Below are positions 53,330 to 61,569 of a stretch of 64,000 nt of DNA, in pieces; position 1 is the stretch's first letter; each line of letters begins with the position of its first letter. The notes under the pieces are model-generated. The model was not told the origin of the DNA. It saw only the letters and a list, made by a program, of their open reading frames with translations, and made no database searches. Where the stretch lies: contig JANQPQ010000038.1 of the NCBI GenBank assembly GCA_028285445.1, forward strand, positions 62,001 through 126,000. The letters are read 5' to 3'. Position numbers and translations under genes: made by a program. This DNA is from Cyclobacteriaceae bacterium (GTDB lineage: Bacteria; Bacteroidota; Bacteroidia; Cytophagales; Cyclobacteriaceae).

Positions 53330-54463
53330 ATGACAGTGAAGAAGAGTTTCGTTATAGTAGTCTGTGTTCTTGTCCATTATTTGGCGTATGGACAGTTGGA
53401 TAACAATGTCTTCAGTAATCGATCCACCATCGATTCTACCAAAGCAAAGGAGTTATCTCTACGATTTCACACGCTTGGCTTCTTTAAGAATAATGAGTAC
53501 TCCAATCGGATTGCAGATGGCTTCACCCTCTTCGGTTATCAGTTAAATCCATACCTAACTTACCAGGCCTCTCCTTCAGTTAGGATTGACGCTGGCGTTT
53601 ACTTGCAAAAGGATTTTGGTGTTGGAGATTTTACAGAGATAGCACCATACTTTAGACTGAAATTCACCCGGGGTGATTTCAATATTATCTTCGGAAATCT
53701 GGAAGGGAATCTGAACCATGGGCTAATAGAACCTATCTACGATTTTGAGCGGGTTCTTAATGATCGTCTTGAAAATGGTATACAGGGAGTTTGGTCTAAT
53801 GAAGAAGTTTTCCTGGATTTCTGGGTTAATTGGGAAAGGCAGATTTTTAAGGGCGACCCTTTCCAGGAGGAAATTTCTGGGGGCCTATCCTTCAACTACG
53901 CGCTGGGAATTTCGCCCAACTCTGACGTGCTAATTCCCATGCAGCTGTTCCTGTACCATCAGGGAGGGCAGATTGACACAAACCCCAACCCAGTAACTAC
54001 GCTTATGAATGCTGCCTTTGGTTTGGGTTTTGAAACGCGTAGGCATGATAGCTTCCTGAGCAGTATTCGGTCTGAGAACTATCTTGTTATCTATGATGAC
54101 CAATCTACAGAACTTCAACAGGCCTATGTGGATGGTTATGGCATTTACCTGAACTTAATATTGAAAGCCAGGAACAATTTAAGTCTGGGATTTAGTTATT
54201 GGAATGGTGATGAGTTCATATCTCCCAAAGGAGGACAACTGTTCTCATCGGTATCTACCAGCATTAATAGTCCTGGGGTTTTAGAGGAAGAAAGGGAGCT
54301 AATGATCTTTAGGGTATTTCATGATTGGGAAATAAGCAAGGAGTTTACATTCACCACCAGGGTGGAGCCCTACTACGATTTCAGGAATAGCCAACTGGAG
54401 TTGTCTCATGCATTCTATCTAAACTTTCGTCCCGATTTCTTCTTGTGGAAAAACAAACGCTAG
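53330..54463 (+). CDS. Predicted outer-membrane beta-barrel protein
   Basis: About 377 residues from the ATG at 53330 (MTVKKSFVIVVCVLV...); an upstream ATG at 53312 adds six residues. The signal peptide ends AYGQ. The mature protein shows repeated strands with aromatic ends (LTYQASPSVRIDAGVYLQKD, LFLYHQGGQID, FTTRVEPYYDF) and ends in FRPDFFLWKNKR. No named family is recognised. It is followed 3 bp later by the putative aminopeptidase and 1.0 kb later by DUF3108 on the same strand; the three may be cotranscribed. Confidence 0.65.
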   Translation: MTVKKSFVIVVCVLVHYLAYGQLDNNVFSNRSTIDSTKAKELSLRFHTLGFFKNNEYSNRIADGFTLFGYQLNPYLTYQASPSVRIDAGVYLQKDFGVGDFTEIAPYFRLKFTRGDFNIIFGNLEGNLNHGLIEPIYDFERVLNDRLENGIQGVWSNEEVFLDFWVNWERQIFKGDPFQEEISGGLSFNYALGISPNSDVLIPMQLFLYHQGGQIDTNPNPVTTLMNAAFGLGFETRRHDSFLSSIRSENYLVIYDDQSTELQQAYVDGYGIYLNLILKARNNLSLGFSYWNGDEFISPKGGQLFSSVSTSINSPGVLEEERELMIFRVFHDWEISKEFTFTTRVEPYYDFRNSQLELSHAFYLNFRPDFFLWKNKR

Positions 54464-54466
54464 TTC

Positions 54467-55495
54467 ATGCGGAAGAAAATTCTGGTAATTGTGTTGTTTA
54501 TTATTGCCAGTCTGGTTACCTGGCAATATGAGCTGATCAGCTACGGCATAAAACAAGGACTGGGTCAGATGAAGATCGTGAATGGTTCGGTACCCATAGA
54601 TGAGTACCTGGAAGGCCCCGCAATTCCCGATTCTATAAGATATAAGCTGCAACTAGTACAAGAGGTTAAGGAGTATGCCATCACCAACCTTGGTATAAAC
54701 CCATCAGACAACTACAGTACTTTTTACGATCAAAAAGGGAAGCCATTGCTATGGGTTGTTACAGCTTCTGAGGAATTTGATTTTATTGCTAAAACCTGGG
54801 ATTTCCCATTTTTAGGAACCGTATCCTACAAGGGGTATTTTGATCTTCCCAAAGCACGAGAACTGCAGCAGCAATTAGTTGATGAGGGTTGGGACACTAG
54901 TTTGAGAGAAGTAGGTGGTTGGTCAACATTGGGTTGGTTCAGCGACCCTGTGCTAAGTAATATGCTCCGGAGGAGCGATGGAGATCTCACCGAACTCATT
55001 ATTCACGAACTTACACACGGAACAATCTTCGTAAAGGACTCCGTTCAGTTCAATGAAAATTTAGCCACTTTTATCGGACAACAAGGGGCAATTAGATTTC
55101 TTCAGAGTCGTTTTGGTGATGAATCCATAGAACTTAATCAATACAAACAGGGATTAAGCGACAGGTTGAAATTTTCATCACATATCCTCCGAGGATCTGA
55201 TAGGCTTGATAGCCTCTACCATAACCTTAGTGAAGATATTGGTGATGATGACAAGCGAACCGTAAAGGATAACTTGATAGAATTGATTGTCTCTGAAATT
55301 GATACCATCAGTTTCAATGATTCCATAAGGTATAGGAGCCTGTTCGAGCAAGTTAAGCCCAACAATGCCTATTTCATGTCCTTTCAAAGGTATCGGGCAA
55401 AGCAAGATCAATTCGTAGAAGCCCTGGAGGAAAAGCACAATGGAGATTTGGCTGCATATTTGAGTGAATTGAAACGAATTCATCCATCACTATAA
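54467..55495 (+). CDS. Putative zinc aminopeptidase (PF10023-type)
   Basis: 342 residues, with an N-terminal membrane helix (ILVIVLFIIASLVTW). The metal-binding HELTH motif is at 180-184 and the third ligand Glu197 lies in FNENLATFIG, the arrangement of gluzincin peptidases. This matches the putative aminopeptidase family found in Gram-negatives. The activity is inferred from the motif. It lies 3 bp after the beta-barrel gene and 1 bp before DUF3108. Confidence 0.83.
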   Translation: MRKKILVIVLFIIASLVTWQYELISYGIKQGLGQMKIVNGSVPIDEYLEGPAIPDSIRYKLQLVQEVKEYAITNLGINPSDNYSTFYDQKGKPLLWVVTASEEFDFIAKTWDFPFLGTVSYKGYFDLPKARELQQQLVDEGWDTSLREVGGWSTLGWFSDPVLSNMLRRSDGDLTELIIHELTHGTIFVKDSVQFNENLATFIGQQGAIRFLQSRFGDESIELNQYKQGLSDRLKFSSHILRGSDRLDSLYHNLSEDIGDDDKRTVKDNLIELIVSEIDTISFNDSIRYRSLFEQVKPNNAYFMSFQRYRAKQDQFVEALEEKHNGDLAAYLSELKRIHPSL

Positions 55496-55496
55496 G

Positions 55497-56294
55497 ATGG
55501 CTATTAGATTTTTAGCTTTGATAGCTGCCTTGTTGGTTGCAGGTTACGCCAATGGGCAAGATACAGCGTCTGCTGCAAGCCGAAATGGTTTTAGTCTTGG
55601 AGAGATGATGACCTTCCGTGCTCATTATGGATTCATAAATGCCGCGGAAGCTACCATGGTCTTAGATAACGAGATTTACTTCTTCAATGGGCATCCCGTT
55701 TATCGGGTAGATGTGTACGGCAATTCAACGGGTTTTTTCGACTTCATTACCCGAATTAGAGATCACTGGGGTTCCTATATTGACACCGCCTCCATGGTGC
55801 CTCACTATTTCTTCAGGAATTTACAGGAAGGTAGATATCGCAAATATGAATCCACAAGTTTCGATCATGAGCAGGACAGCGCAACGGTGTTAACCTTCCA
55901 TAAGGGCACTTTCGAAATCAAGAGAAACAAGAGCTACGCTATCCCCGATAACGCGCAAGACCTGGTAAGCGGTTATTTCCACCTCCGTCAAATCGATTTT
56001 TCTATTTATAAACCGGGGGATACAATTACAGTACAGGCATTTTTGGACGACGAGTCTTATGATTTCAAGATCCGCATGATCGGCCGTGAAAAAATTCGAA
56101 CACGAATTGGAAAAAGGAACGCGCTGGTCTTCGTGCCAATTATGCCCGATAACAAGCTCTTCGATGGAGAAGAGTCTATTAAAGTATGGATTTCAGACGA
56201 TGAGCTAAAACTGCCATTAAGGGTCGAAGCAGAAATGTTTATCGGCTCTGTAGCCGTCGACATCAAGGAATATTATCAAGGCAGCATTAAGTAA
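55497..56294 (+). CDS. DUF3108 periplasmic protein
   Basis: 265 residues. A signal peptide ends YANGQ. The DUF3108 pattern follows: FSLGEMMTFRAHYGF, VYRVDVYGNSTGFFDFI and the LRVEAEMFIGSVAVDIKEY ending. The fold is an elongated beta-structure predicted to bind lipid-like molecules, with no proven role. It is separated by one base from the peptidase stop. The PhoB-like regulator follows from its own promoter. Confidence 0.85.
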   Translation: MAIRFLALIAALLVAGYANGQDTASAASRNGFSLGEMMTFRAHYGFINAAEATMVLDNEIYFFNGHPVYRVDVYGNSTGFFDFITRIRDHWGSYIDTASMVPHYFFRNLQEGRYRKYESTSFDHEQDSATVLTFHKGTFEIKRNKSYAIPDNAQDLVSGYFHLRQIDFSIYKPGDTITVQAFLDDESYDFKIRMIGREKIRTRIGKRNALVFVPIMPDNKLFDGEESIKVWISDDELKLPLRVEAEMFIGSVAVDIKEYYQGSIK

Positions 56295-56338
56295 TTGTTA
56301 ACAAATAGGGGCCTCTTTTTATTCCCTCAATTTCTACC

Positions 56339-56346
56339 TAATTTTG
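56339..56346 (+). promoter_or_regulatory. -7 promoter element of response regulator gene
   Basis: TAATTTTG matches TAnnTTTG, 17 bp before the ATG at 56364; TTTT stands at the expected -33 position. Confidence 0.5.
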
Positions 56347-56363
56347 ACGCAAAACAACCGCGA

Positions 56364-57053
56364 ATGGGCGATCAGAGCCGAAAAATTCTAGTCGTTGACG
56401 ACGAGAAAGTTATTCTGGAATTACTTGAATATAACCTTTCGAAAGAAGGCTTTGTCGTGCAGACCTCCAACAGTGGCAAAAAGGCGGTAGAAGTTGCCAA
56501 GGAGTTCAAACCAGACCTTATTCTTCTCGATATAATGATGCCAGACCAGGATGGTGTAGAAACTTGCAGGCAAATTCGAGATATCCCTGAACTCACCGAT
56601 ACTTATATCATATTCCTTACAGCCCGGGCTGAGGAATACTCGGAAATTGCCGCATTTGAGACAGGAGCTGATGATTACATCGTGAAGCCCATTAAACCTC
56701 GGGCCCTAATAAGTAGGCTCGTAGCACTCTTCCGCCGAGAATCTAAGCGGGAAGATAAAGCCGACGAGATTCAGGTGCGCGGCTTAAGAATTGACAGATC
56801 AAGTTATCAGGTATACCTGAATGGAGACCAGATAGTGCTTCCAAAGAAGGAGTTTGAACTGCTTTATTTTCTTGCACAGAGCCCCAACAAAGTATTTACC
56901 CGCGAAGATTTGCTAAAAAACATCTGGGGAACAGACGTTTATGTCCTGGCTCGAACTGTGGATGTTCACATTAGGAAAGTACGTGAAAAAATTGGCGAGG
57001 GCTTCATCTCAACTGTGAAGGGTGTAGGGTATAAGTTTCTAGTAGAGGCATAA
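56364..57053 (+). CDS. PhoB/OmpR-family response regulator
   Basis: 229 residues from ATG 56364; an in-frame GTT/ATT region upstream has no better start. The receiver domain (VVDDEKVILELLEY, phospho-acceptor Asp56 in LILLDIMMPDQDGVE, FLTARAEEYSE, GADDYIVKPI) is followed by a winged-helix DNA-binding domain (LPKKEFELLYFLAQ, TREDLLKNIWGTDVYV, RTVDVHIRKVREKIGE). It overlaps the kinase start by one base, so the two are a pair. PhoB-like by type; the regulon is not known. Confidence 0.93.
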   Translation: MGDQSRKILVVDDEKVILELLEYNLSKEGFVVQTSNSGKKAVEVAKEFKPDLILLDIMMPDQDGVETCRQIRDIPELTDTYIIFLTARAEEYSEIAAFETGADDYIVKPIKPRALISRLVALFRRESKREDKADEIQVRGLRIDRSSYQVYLNGDQIVLPKKEFELLYFLAQSPNKVFTREDLLKNIWGTDVYVLARTVDVHIRKVREKIGEGFISTVKGVGYKFLVEA

Positions 57054-58102
57054 TGAAGCTCTCGAACCCGGCAATAGCAACCGTTATCGGTGGCCTCACA
57101 TCCATTGTGGTCTTCTTTATATTACTATCCCTAAAGGCCTTGGAGATGAATGCTATAGTTGTAAGCTCCTTGCTGGCTTTCGCGGCTACATTCGTTATCA
57201 CCTATGGCACCCTTGAGTTTCTTGTCTTTAGGGAAATCAACAGGATGAAAGATATTTTACACCGGATTAACAAAGATCCAGAGGAGGAGGATGCTGATGC
57301 TGACCTTATCGGTAATGCAAAACTGAAGGAAGGATTGCTGAAGTATCATAAGAAAAGAGAGAAAGAGATAGAGAAGCTCAGAAAGTTGGCTGCTTTTAGA
57401 AAAGAGTTTATCGCAGACGTATCACATGAACTAAAAACACCAATTTTCGCAGCTCAAGGCTTCGTTCATACTTTATTGGACGGAGCGATAGAGGATAAAT
57501 CGGTTAGAGATAAGTTTCTAAAAAAGGCAGCAAGAAGCCTGGACGGCCTTGATGTGCTGGTGCAGGATTTGGTAACACTATCGCAGATGGAGATCGGGGA
57601 GATTCGCATGCATTATGAATATTTTGACGTTTATCACCTGGTTGAAGATGTGGTTGAGCAGTTTGAAAGCCGGGCCCAGAAAAAAGACATCAGTATTGAC
57701 ATTGCCCCGGAAAAGAAGAAATCTATGCTGGTTTACGCTGATCCACAGCGGATATTTCAGGTCCTGCTTAATCTTACTTCTAATGCCATTAACTATACCG
57801 ATGAGGGCGGAAGCATAAAACTAGAGGTTAGGATGAAGAAGACAGAGGTGGAGGTGATGGTGACAGACTCTGGGATTGGAATTCCGAAAGAAGATTTGGA
57901 TAAGGTATTCCAACGCTTTTACAGGGTTGATAAGAGCCGATCTAGAAAACAAGGTGGAACAGGCCTTGGCTTGGCCATTGTTAAGCACATCATAGAATTG
58001 CACAAATCAAATATTAAGGTTAAGAGCAAAGTTGATAAGGGTACTACCTTCTCATTCAAGCTCCCAAAAGGAAAACCAGAACCCCTATTCCAGGGAATTT
58101 AG
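57053..58102 (+). CDS. PhoR-like sensor histidine kinase
   Basis: 349 residues. Two membrane helices near the N-terminus (10-30, 35-58) are separated by only a few residues, so there is no large periplasmic sensor. The DHp domain has phospho-acceptor His125 (ADVSHELKTPIFAAQGF) and the ATPase has NLTSNAINYTDEGG, VTDSGIGIP and GGTGLGLAIV. It overlaps the regulator by one base. The kinase ends 7 bp before the pseudouridine synthase. Confidence 0.93.
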   Translation: MKLSNPAIATVIGGLTSIVVFFILLSLKALEMNAIVVSSLLAFAATFVITYGTLEFLVFREINRMKDILHRINKDPEEEDADADLIGNAKLKEGLLKYHKKREKEIEKLRKLAAFRKEFIADVSHELKTPIFAAQGFVHTLLDGAIEDKSVRDKFLKKAARSLDGLDVLVQDLVTLSQMEIGEIRMHYEYFDVYHLVEDVVEQFESRAQKKDISIDIAPEKKKSMLVYADPQRIFQVLLNLTSNAINYTDEGGSIKLEVRMKKTEVEVMVTDSGIGIPKEDLDKVFQRFYRVDKSRSRKQGGTGLGLAIVKHIIELHKSNIKVKSKVDKGTTFSFKLPKGKPEPLFQGI

Positions 58103-58109
58103 TATCACA

Positions 58110-58817
58110 TTGAAAAGGATAAATTTTCAGGACCTCATAATTAAAGAGACCGCAGAGTTTATTGTAATAAATAAGCCTGCAAATATTTCAGCCTTAGAAG
58201 ATCGCAATTCAAAGCTAAATGTTCTGGCTTTGGCGAGATCGTATTTGCCGAACTTGCAACTTTGCCACCGACTGGATAAAGAAACCTCTGGAGCAATGCT
58301 ATTGGCAAAGTCGCCTGAAGTTTATAAGCTAATGGCACTGCAGTTCCAGAATAGGGAGGTCTCAAAGATTTATCACGCAGTGGTCAATGGAAGGCATGGG
58401 TTCGAACAAGAGGGTATCGATCTTTCACTACTTCATTCCGGTGGGAAAGCAAAAATAAGCCGTCGAGGTAAGCCAGCACTAACTTTTGTTACAACCTTAG
58501 ACACTTTTCGAAATCAAACCCTCGTTGAATGCAGGCCCATTACAGGGCGCATGCACCAAATTAGAGCCCATTTGGCTGCCATTAATGCGCCCATAGTTTC
58601 AGATTCGTTATACGGTGGTCAACCAGTGTTTCTTTCGGAATTTAAGCGAACATACAACATCAAGCAGGATACCGAAGAGCAACCTATTATTTCACGAGTT
58701 GCACTGCACGCCAGCAAGTTGGAATTTGCGAATAGCGCCGGTGTTGAGATTGGGGTAGAAGCGGCTTATCCCAAAGACTTTAACGTGTTGCTCAAACAAC
58801 TAAAAAACTATGGTTGA
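58110..58817 (+). CDS. RluA-family pseudouridine synthase
   Basis: About 235 residues from TTG 58110, the first start codon after the kinase stop; the frame is open farther back into the kinase gene. The active-site Asp56 lies in LCHRLDKETSGAMLLAKS and the late GRMHQIRAHLA is intact. It isomerises uridine to pseudouridine in rRNA or tRNA. Which nucleotide is modified cannot be told. It has no S4 domain, so it is the short RluA type. Confidence 0.87.
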   Translation: MKRINFQDLIIKETAEFIVINKPANISALEDRNSKLNVLALARSYLPNLQLCHRLDKETSGAMLLAKSPEVYKLMALQFQNREVSKIYHAVVNGRHGFEQEGIDLSLLHSGGKAKISRRGKPALTFVTTLDTFRNQTLVECRPITGRMHQIRAHLAAINAPIVSDSLYGGQPVFLSEFKRTYNIKQDTEEQPIISRVALHASKLEFANSAGVEIGVEAAYPKDFNVLLKQLKNYG

Positions 58818-58843
58818 GGCCCTCAGAAAATAATAAAACCCCT

Positions 58844-58875
58844 ATTGTTTTTCAGAATTTAAGAATCTATCTTTG
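58844..58875 (+). promoter_or_regulatory. Promoter of rplM operon
   Basis: TATCTTTG at 58868-58875 matches TAnnTTTG. ATTG at 58844-58847 stands 20 bp upstream. The transcript would start near 58881. Confidence 0.75.
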
Positions 58876-58914
58876 TGTCCCTTTTTAAGGGGATTTCTTG
58901 TAAAAAAGATAAGT

Positions 58915-59358
58915 GTGGATACTTTAAGTTATAAAACAGTTTTTGCGAATAAGTCTACCGTTGACAAAAAATGGTGGATTGTAGATGCAGATTCGCAGAT
59001 TTTAGGTAGGCTTAGTAGCGAAGTAGCTAAAGTGCTTCGTGGCAAACACAAGCCATCTTATTCCCCCCATGTTGATTGCGGAGATAATGTTATAATTATT
59101 AATTCTGAAAAGATTGCCTTAACCGGCAACAAGTGGAAGGAAAAAGAATATATATCTCATTCTGGTTATCCTGGCGGACAACGCACTATTACTGCCGAGC
59201 AGTTAAGAGAAAAGGATGCACGAAAAGTAGTTGAGAAAGCTGTTAAGGGTATGTTGCCTAAAAACAGGTTAGGAAGAGAGATTTTCCGCAATTTATATGT
59301 ATACGAAGGCACAGAGCACCCTCATGAAGCTCAAAAACCAAAAGAACTGAAATTCTAA
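58915..59358 (+). CDS. rplM: 50S ribosomal protein L13
   Basis: 147 residues from GTG 58915 (MDTLSYKTVFANKSTV); the frame is open farther upstream but those codons overlap the promoter. Family motifs are WWIVDADSQILGRLSSEVA, RGKHKPSYSPHVDCGDNVI and SGYPGGQRTIT. It is the first gene of the rplM-rpsI-rpsB operon and overlaps rpsI by one base. Residue changes are not apparent. Confidence 0.96.
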   Translation: MDTLSYKTVFANKSTVDKKWWIVDADSQILGRLSSEVAKVLRGKHKPSYSPHVDCGDNVIIINSEKIALTGNKWKEKEYISHSGYPGGQRTITAEQLREKDARKVVEKAVKGMLPKNRLGREIFRNLYVYEGTEHPHEAQKPKELKF

Positions 59359-59744
59359 TGGAGGTCATTAACACAATAGGTAGAAGAAAAACCTCAATAG
59401 CCCGTATCCACATGCAATCTGGAAAGGGCGAAATAAAAGTTAACAAAAGAGATTTCGACAATTACTTTACCACAGAAGTGCTAAGAACTGTTGTTAAGCA
59501 GCCATTAGCACTGGTAGAGGAGGATGGAAATTTTGACATACACGTAAATGTGTTTGGAGGTGGATTTAAGGGCCAGGCAGAAGCCGTGAGATTGGCCATT
59601 GCAAGAGCACTTTGTGAGGTGAATGCCGAGCACAGACCACCATTGAAAAAGGAAGGCTTCTTGACACGTGATTCGCGAATGGTGGAAAGGAAGAAGTACG
59701 GAAGAAGGAAGGCAAGAAGAAGATTCCAGTTTAGTAAACGATAA
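59358..59744 (+). CDS. rpsI: 30S ribosomal protein S9
   Basis: 128 residues, normal length. It begins [17 protein letters not shown] and ends [11 protein letters not shown], whose basic tail contacts the P-site tRNA. TAATG overlap with rplM indicates translational coupling. rpsB follows after 17 bp. Confidence 0.97.
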   Translation: MEVINTIGRRKTSIARIHMQSGKGEIKVNKRDFDNYFTTEVLRTVVKQPLALVEEDGNFDIHVNVFGGGFKGQAEAVRLAIARALCEVNAEHRPPLKKEGFLTRDSRMVERKKYGRRKARRRFQFSKR

Positions 59745-59761
59745 AGAAAACAGATAGCTTA

Positions 59762-60580
59762 ATGGCTGTAGTAGATCAAAAAAAATTATTAGATGCTGGT
59801 GTTCACTTCGGTCACCTAACCCGAAAGTGGGACCCAAGAATGGCTCCATATATATTTATGGAGAAAAATGGGATTCACCTTATTGATCTAAGAAAAACTG
59901 AAGGCTGCCTGGAAGAAGCATGCGCTTCATTGAAAGGCTTGGTAAGATCTGGAAGAAAGATTTTATTCGTAGCGACTAAAAAGCAAGCAAAGAGCATAGT
60001 AGAGGGGGAAGCTAAGCGACTGAACATGCCATATGTTACAGAGCGTTGGTTAGGTGGTATGCTTACTAACTTCTCTACAATTAGAAAGTCATTGAAGAAA
60101 ATGTCTTCGATTGACAAGTTGATGAAAGATGAGTCTTACCAGAATCTCGCTAAGAGAGAACGATTGATGATCTCAAGAGAGAAAGGTAAACTCGAGAAGG
60201 TACTTGGAGGTATTGCGGAGCTAACCCGCCTTCCTGCGGCTATTTTCGTAGTGGATGTTAAGAAAGAGCACATTGCGGTTGCCGAGGCGAACAAGCTGAA
60301 TATACCGGTTATTGCTATGGTAGATACCAATTCAGATCCTACTACGGTTGATATGCCAATACCAGCCAACGACGATGCGTTCAAATCTATCGAGTTGATT
60401 GTTGGTGTGGTTGCCAAGTCAATTGAAGAGGGATTGAATGAAAGAAAGAAAGACAAGGAGGAGGCCAAGCAGAAAGAAGAGGCAGAAGCGAAGAAGCAGA
60501 TGGATGAAGCTGGCGAGTTAGAGAACGAGGCTGAGGCAAGCAAGCAAGAGGAAACTGTTGAAGAGGAATCTTCAAAATAG
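59762..60580 (+). CDS. rpsB: 30S ribosomal protein S2
   Basis: 272 residues. Family motifs: [35 protein letters not shown] and [15 protein letters not shown]. The C-terminus is a long charged tail ([18 protein letters not shown] onward), longer than in Escherichia coli. A hairpin with U-tract follows the stop and may partly end the transcript before tsf. Confidence 0.97.
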   Translation: MAVVDQKKLLDAGVHFGHLTRKWDPRMAPYIFMEKNGIHLIDLRKTEGCLEEACASLKGLVRSGRKILFVATKKQAKSIVEGEAKRLNMPYVTERWLGGMLTNFSTIRKSLKKMSSIDKLMKDESYQNLAKRERLMISREKGKLEKVLGGIAELTRLPAAIFVVDVKKEHIAVAEANKLNIPVIAMVDTNSDPTTVDMPIPANDDAFKSIELIVGVVAKSIEEGLNERKKDKEEAKQKEEAEAKKQMDEAGELENEAEASKQEETVEEESSK

Positions 60581-60603
60581 ATATAAGACTAGGTACTAAA
60601 AGG

Positions 60604-60638
60604 AATTGAACATTGGCGTGCCGGTGTTCAATTTTTTG
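60604..60638 (+). terminator. Hairpin with U-tract between rpsB and tsf
   Basis: ATTGAACA / TGTTCAAT with a GC-rich inner loop is followed by T6. It may act as an attenuator that lowers tsf expression, since no consensus promoter lies between it and tsf. Confidence 0.6.
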
Positions 60639-60677
60639 TTTAAAGGTTTAACACAATTATAGATAATACTTAAAGAA

Positions 60678-61508
60678 ATGACCATTACAGCACAAGATGT
60701 AAACAAACTTCGGCAGATGACTGGTGCCGGAATGATGGACTGTAAAAAAGCACTAACAGAGGCCGGTGGCGATTTTGACAAAGCCATTGAGTTGCTACGA
60801 AAAAAAGGTCAGAAGGTGTCAGCATCAAGAGCTGATAGGGCCACTAGTGAAGGATCTGTTTTCGTTAGAACTAACGACGATAAGACTAAGGGCTTAATTG
60901 TAGCTCTTGGCTGCGAAACCGACTTCGTAGCAAAGAATGAAGAATTCCAGGCTCTAGGTAATTTGGTGGCAGATGCCGCTTTTAATAACAGCATATCTTC
61001 CAAAGACGAACTGGACGCTTTTGAGGTTGACGGCCTAAGCATTGAGCAAAGGGTAACCGAACTTGTAGGCAAAATTGGAGAGAAGATTGAAGTTCTGGAC
61101 ATAACTGAACTTGCAGGTGAGGCTGTAGTACCTTACATTCATGCAGGAAGCAAACTAGGAGTTCTGGTGGCGTTGAAAGGAGTAAATGGCACTGATGTAA
61201 CTGACGCCGGAAAAGACGTTGCCATGCAAATTGCAGCCATGAACCCAGCTGCTGTTAATAAAGATGGAGTTGATCAGGCTACTATTGACAGGGAACTGGA
61301 GATTGGGAAAGAACAAGCCAGAGCAGAAGGCAAGCCTGAGGATATCATCGAGAAGATAGCTATGGGTAAGCTGAATAAGTTCTTCAAAGAGAACACATTG
61401 TTAGACCAGGCTTTCGTGAAAGATAACTCCCTTTCTGTTCAGAAATACCTTGATAGCATTACCAGTGGTTTAACTGTGGAGTCATTCAAGAGAGTGGCCA
61501 TCGGTTAA
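60678..61508 (+). CDS. tsf: Elongation factor Ts
   Basis: 276 residues, full length. The N-terminal UBA-like region (VNKLRQMTGAGMMDCKKALT) and the GCETDFVAKNEEF motif are present. It recycles EF-Tu from GDP to GTP. It follows rpsB, as in most bacteria, but with a 97-bp gap holding the hairpin at 60604. Confidence 0.97.
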   Translation: MTITAQDVNKLRQMTGAGMMDCKKALTEAGGDFDKAIELLRKKGQKVSASRADRATSEGSVFVRTNDDKTKGLIVALGCETDFVAKNEEFQALGNLVADAAFNNSISSKDELDAFEVDGLSIEQRVTELVGKIGEKIEVLDITELAGEAVVPYIHAGSKLGVLVALKGVNGTDVTDAGKDVAMQIAAMNPAAVNKDGVDQATIDRELEIGKEQARAEGKPEDIIEKIAMGKLNKFFKENTLLDQAFVKDNSLSVQKYLDSITSGLTVESFKRVAIG

Positions 61509-61534
61509 GAATAGTAACACTGCAAAATATATTT

Positions 61535-61569
61535 AAGTCCTGGCAATTAATGTCAGGACTTATTTTTTT
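61535..61569 (+). terminator. Terminator after tsf
   Basis: AAGTCCTG / CAGGACTT with an 11-base loop is followed by ATTTTTTT. Its T-tract overlaps the stop end of the convergent M23 gene. Confidence 0.8.

Noticed and set aside
60136-60543. Serine-rich open frame opposite rpsB
   Set aside because: Antisense of the Lys/Glu-rich rpsB coding sequence, no start signal.
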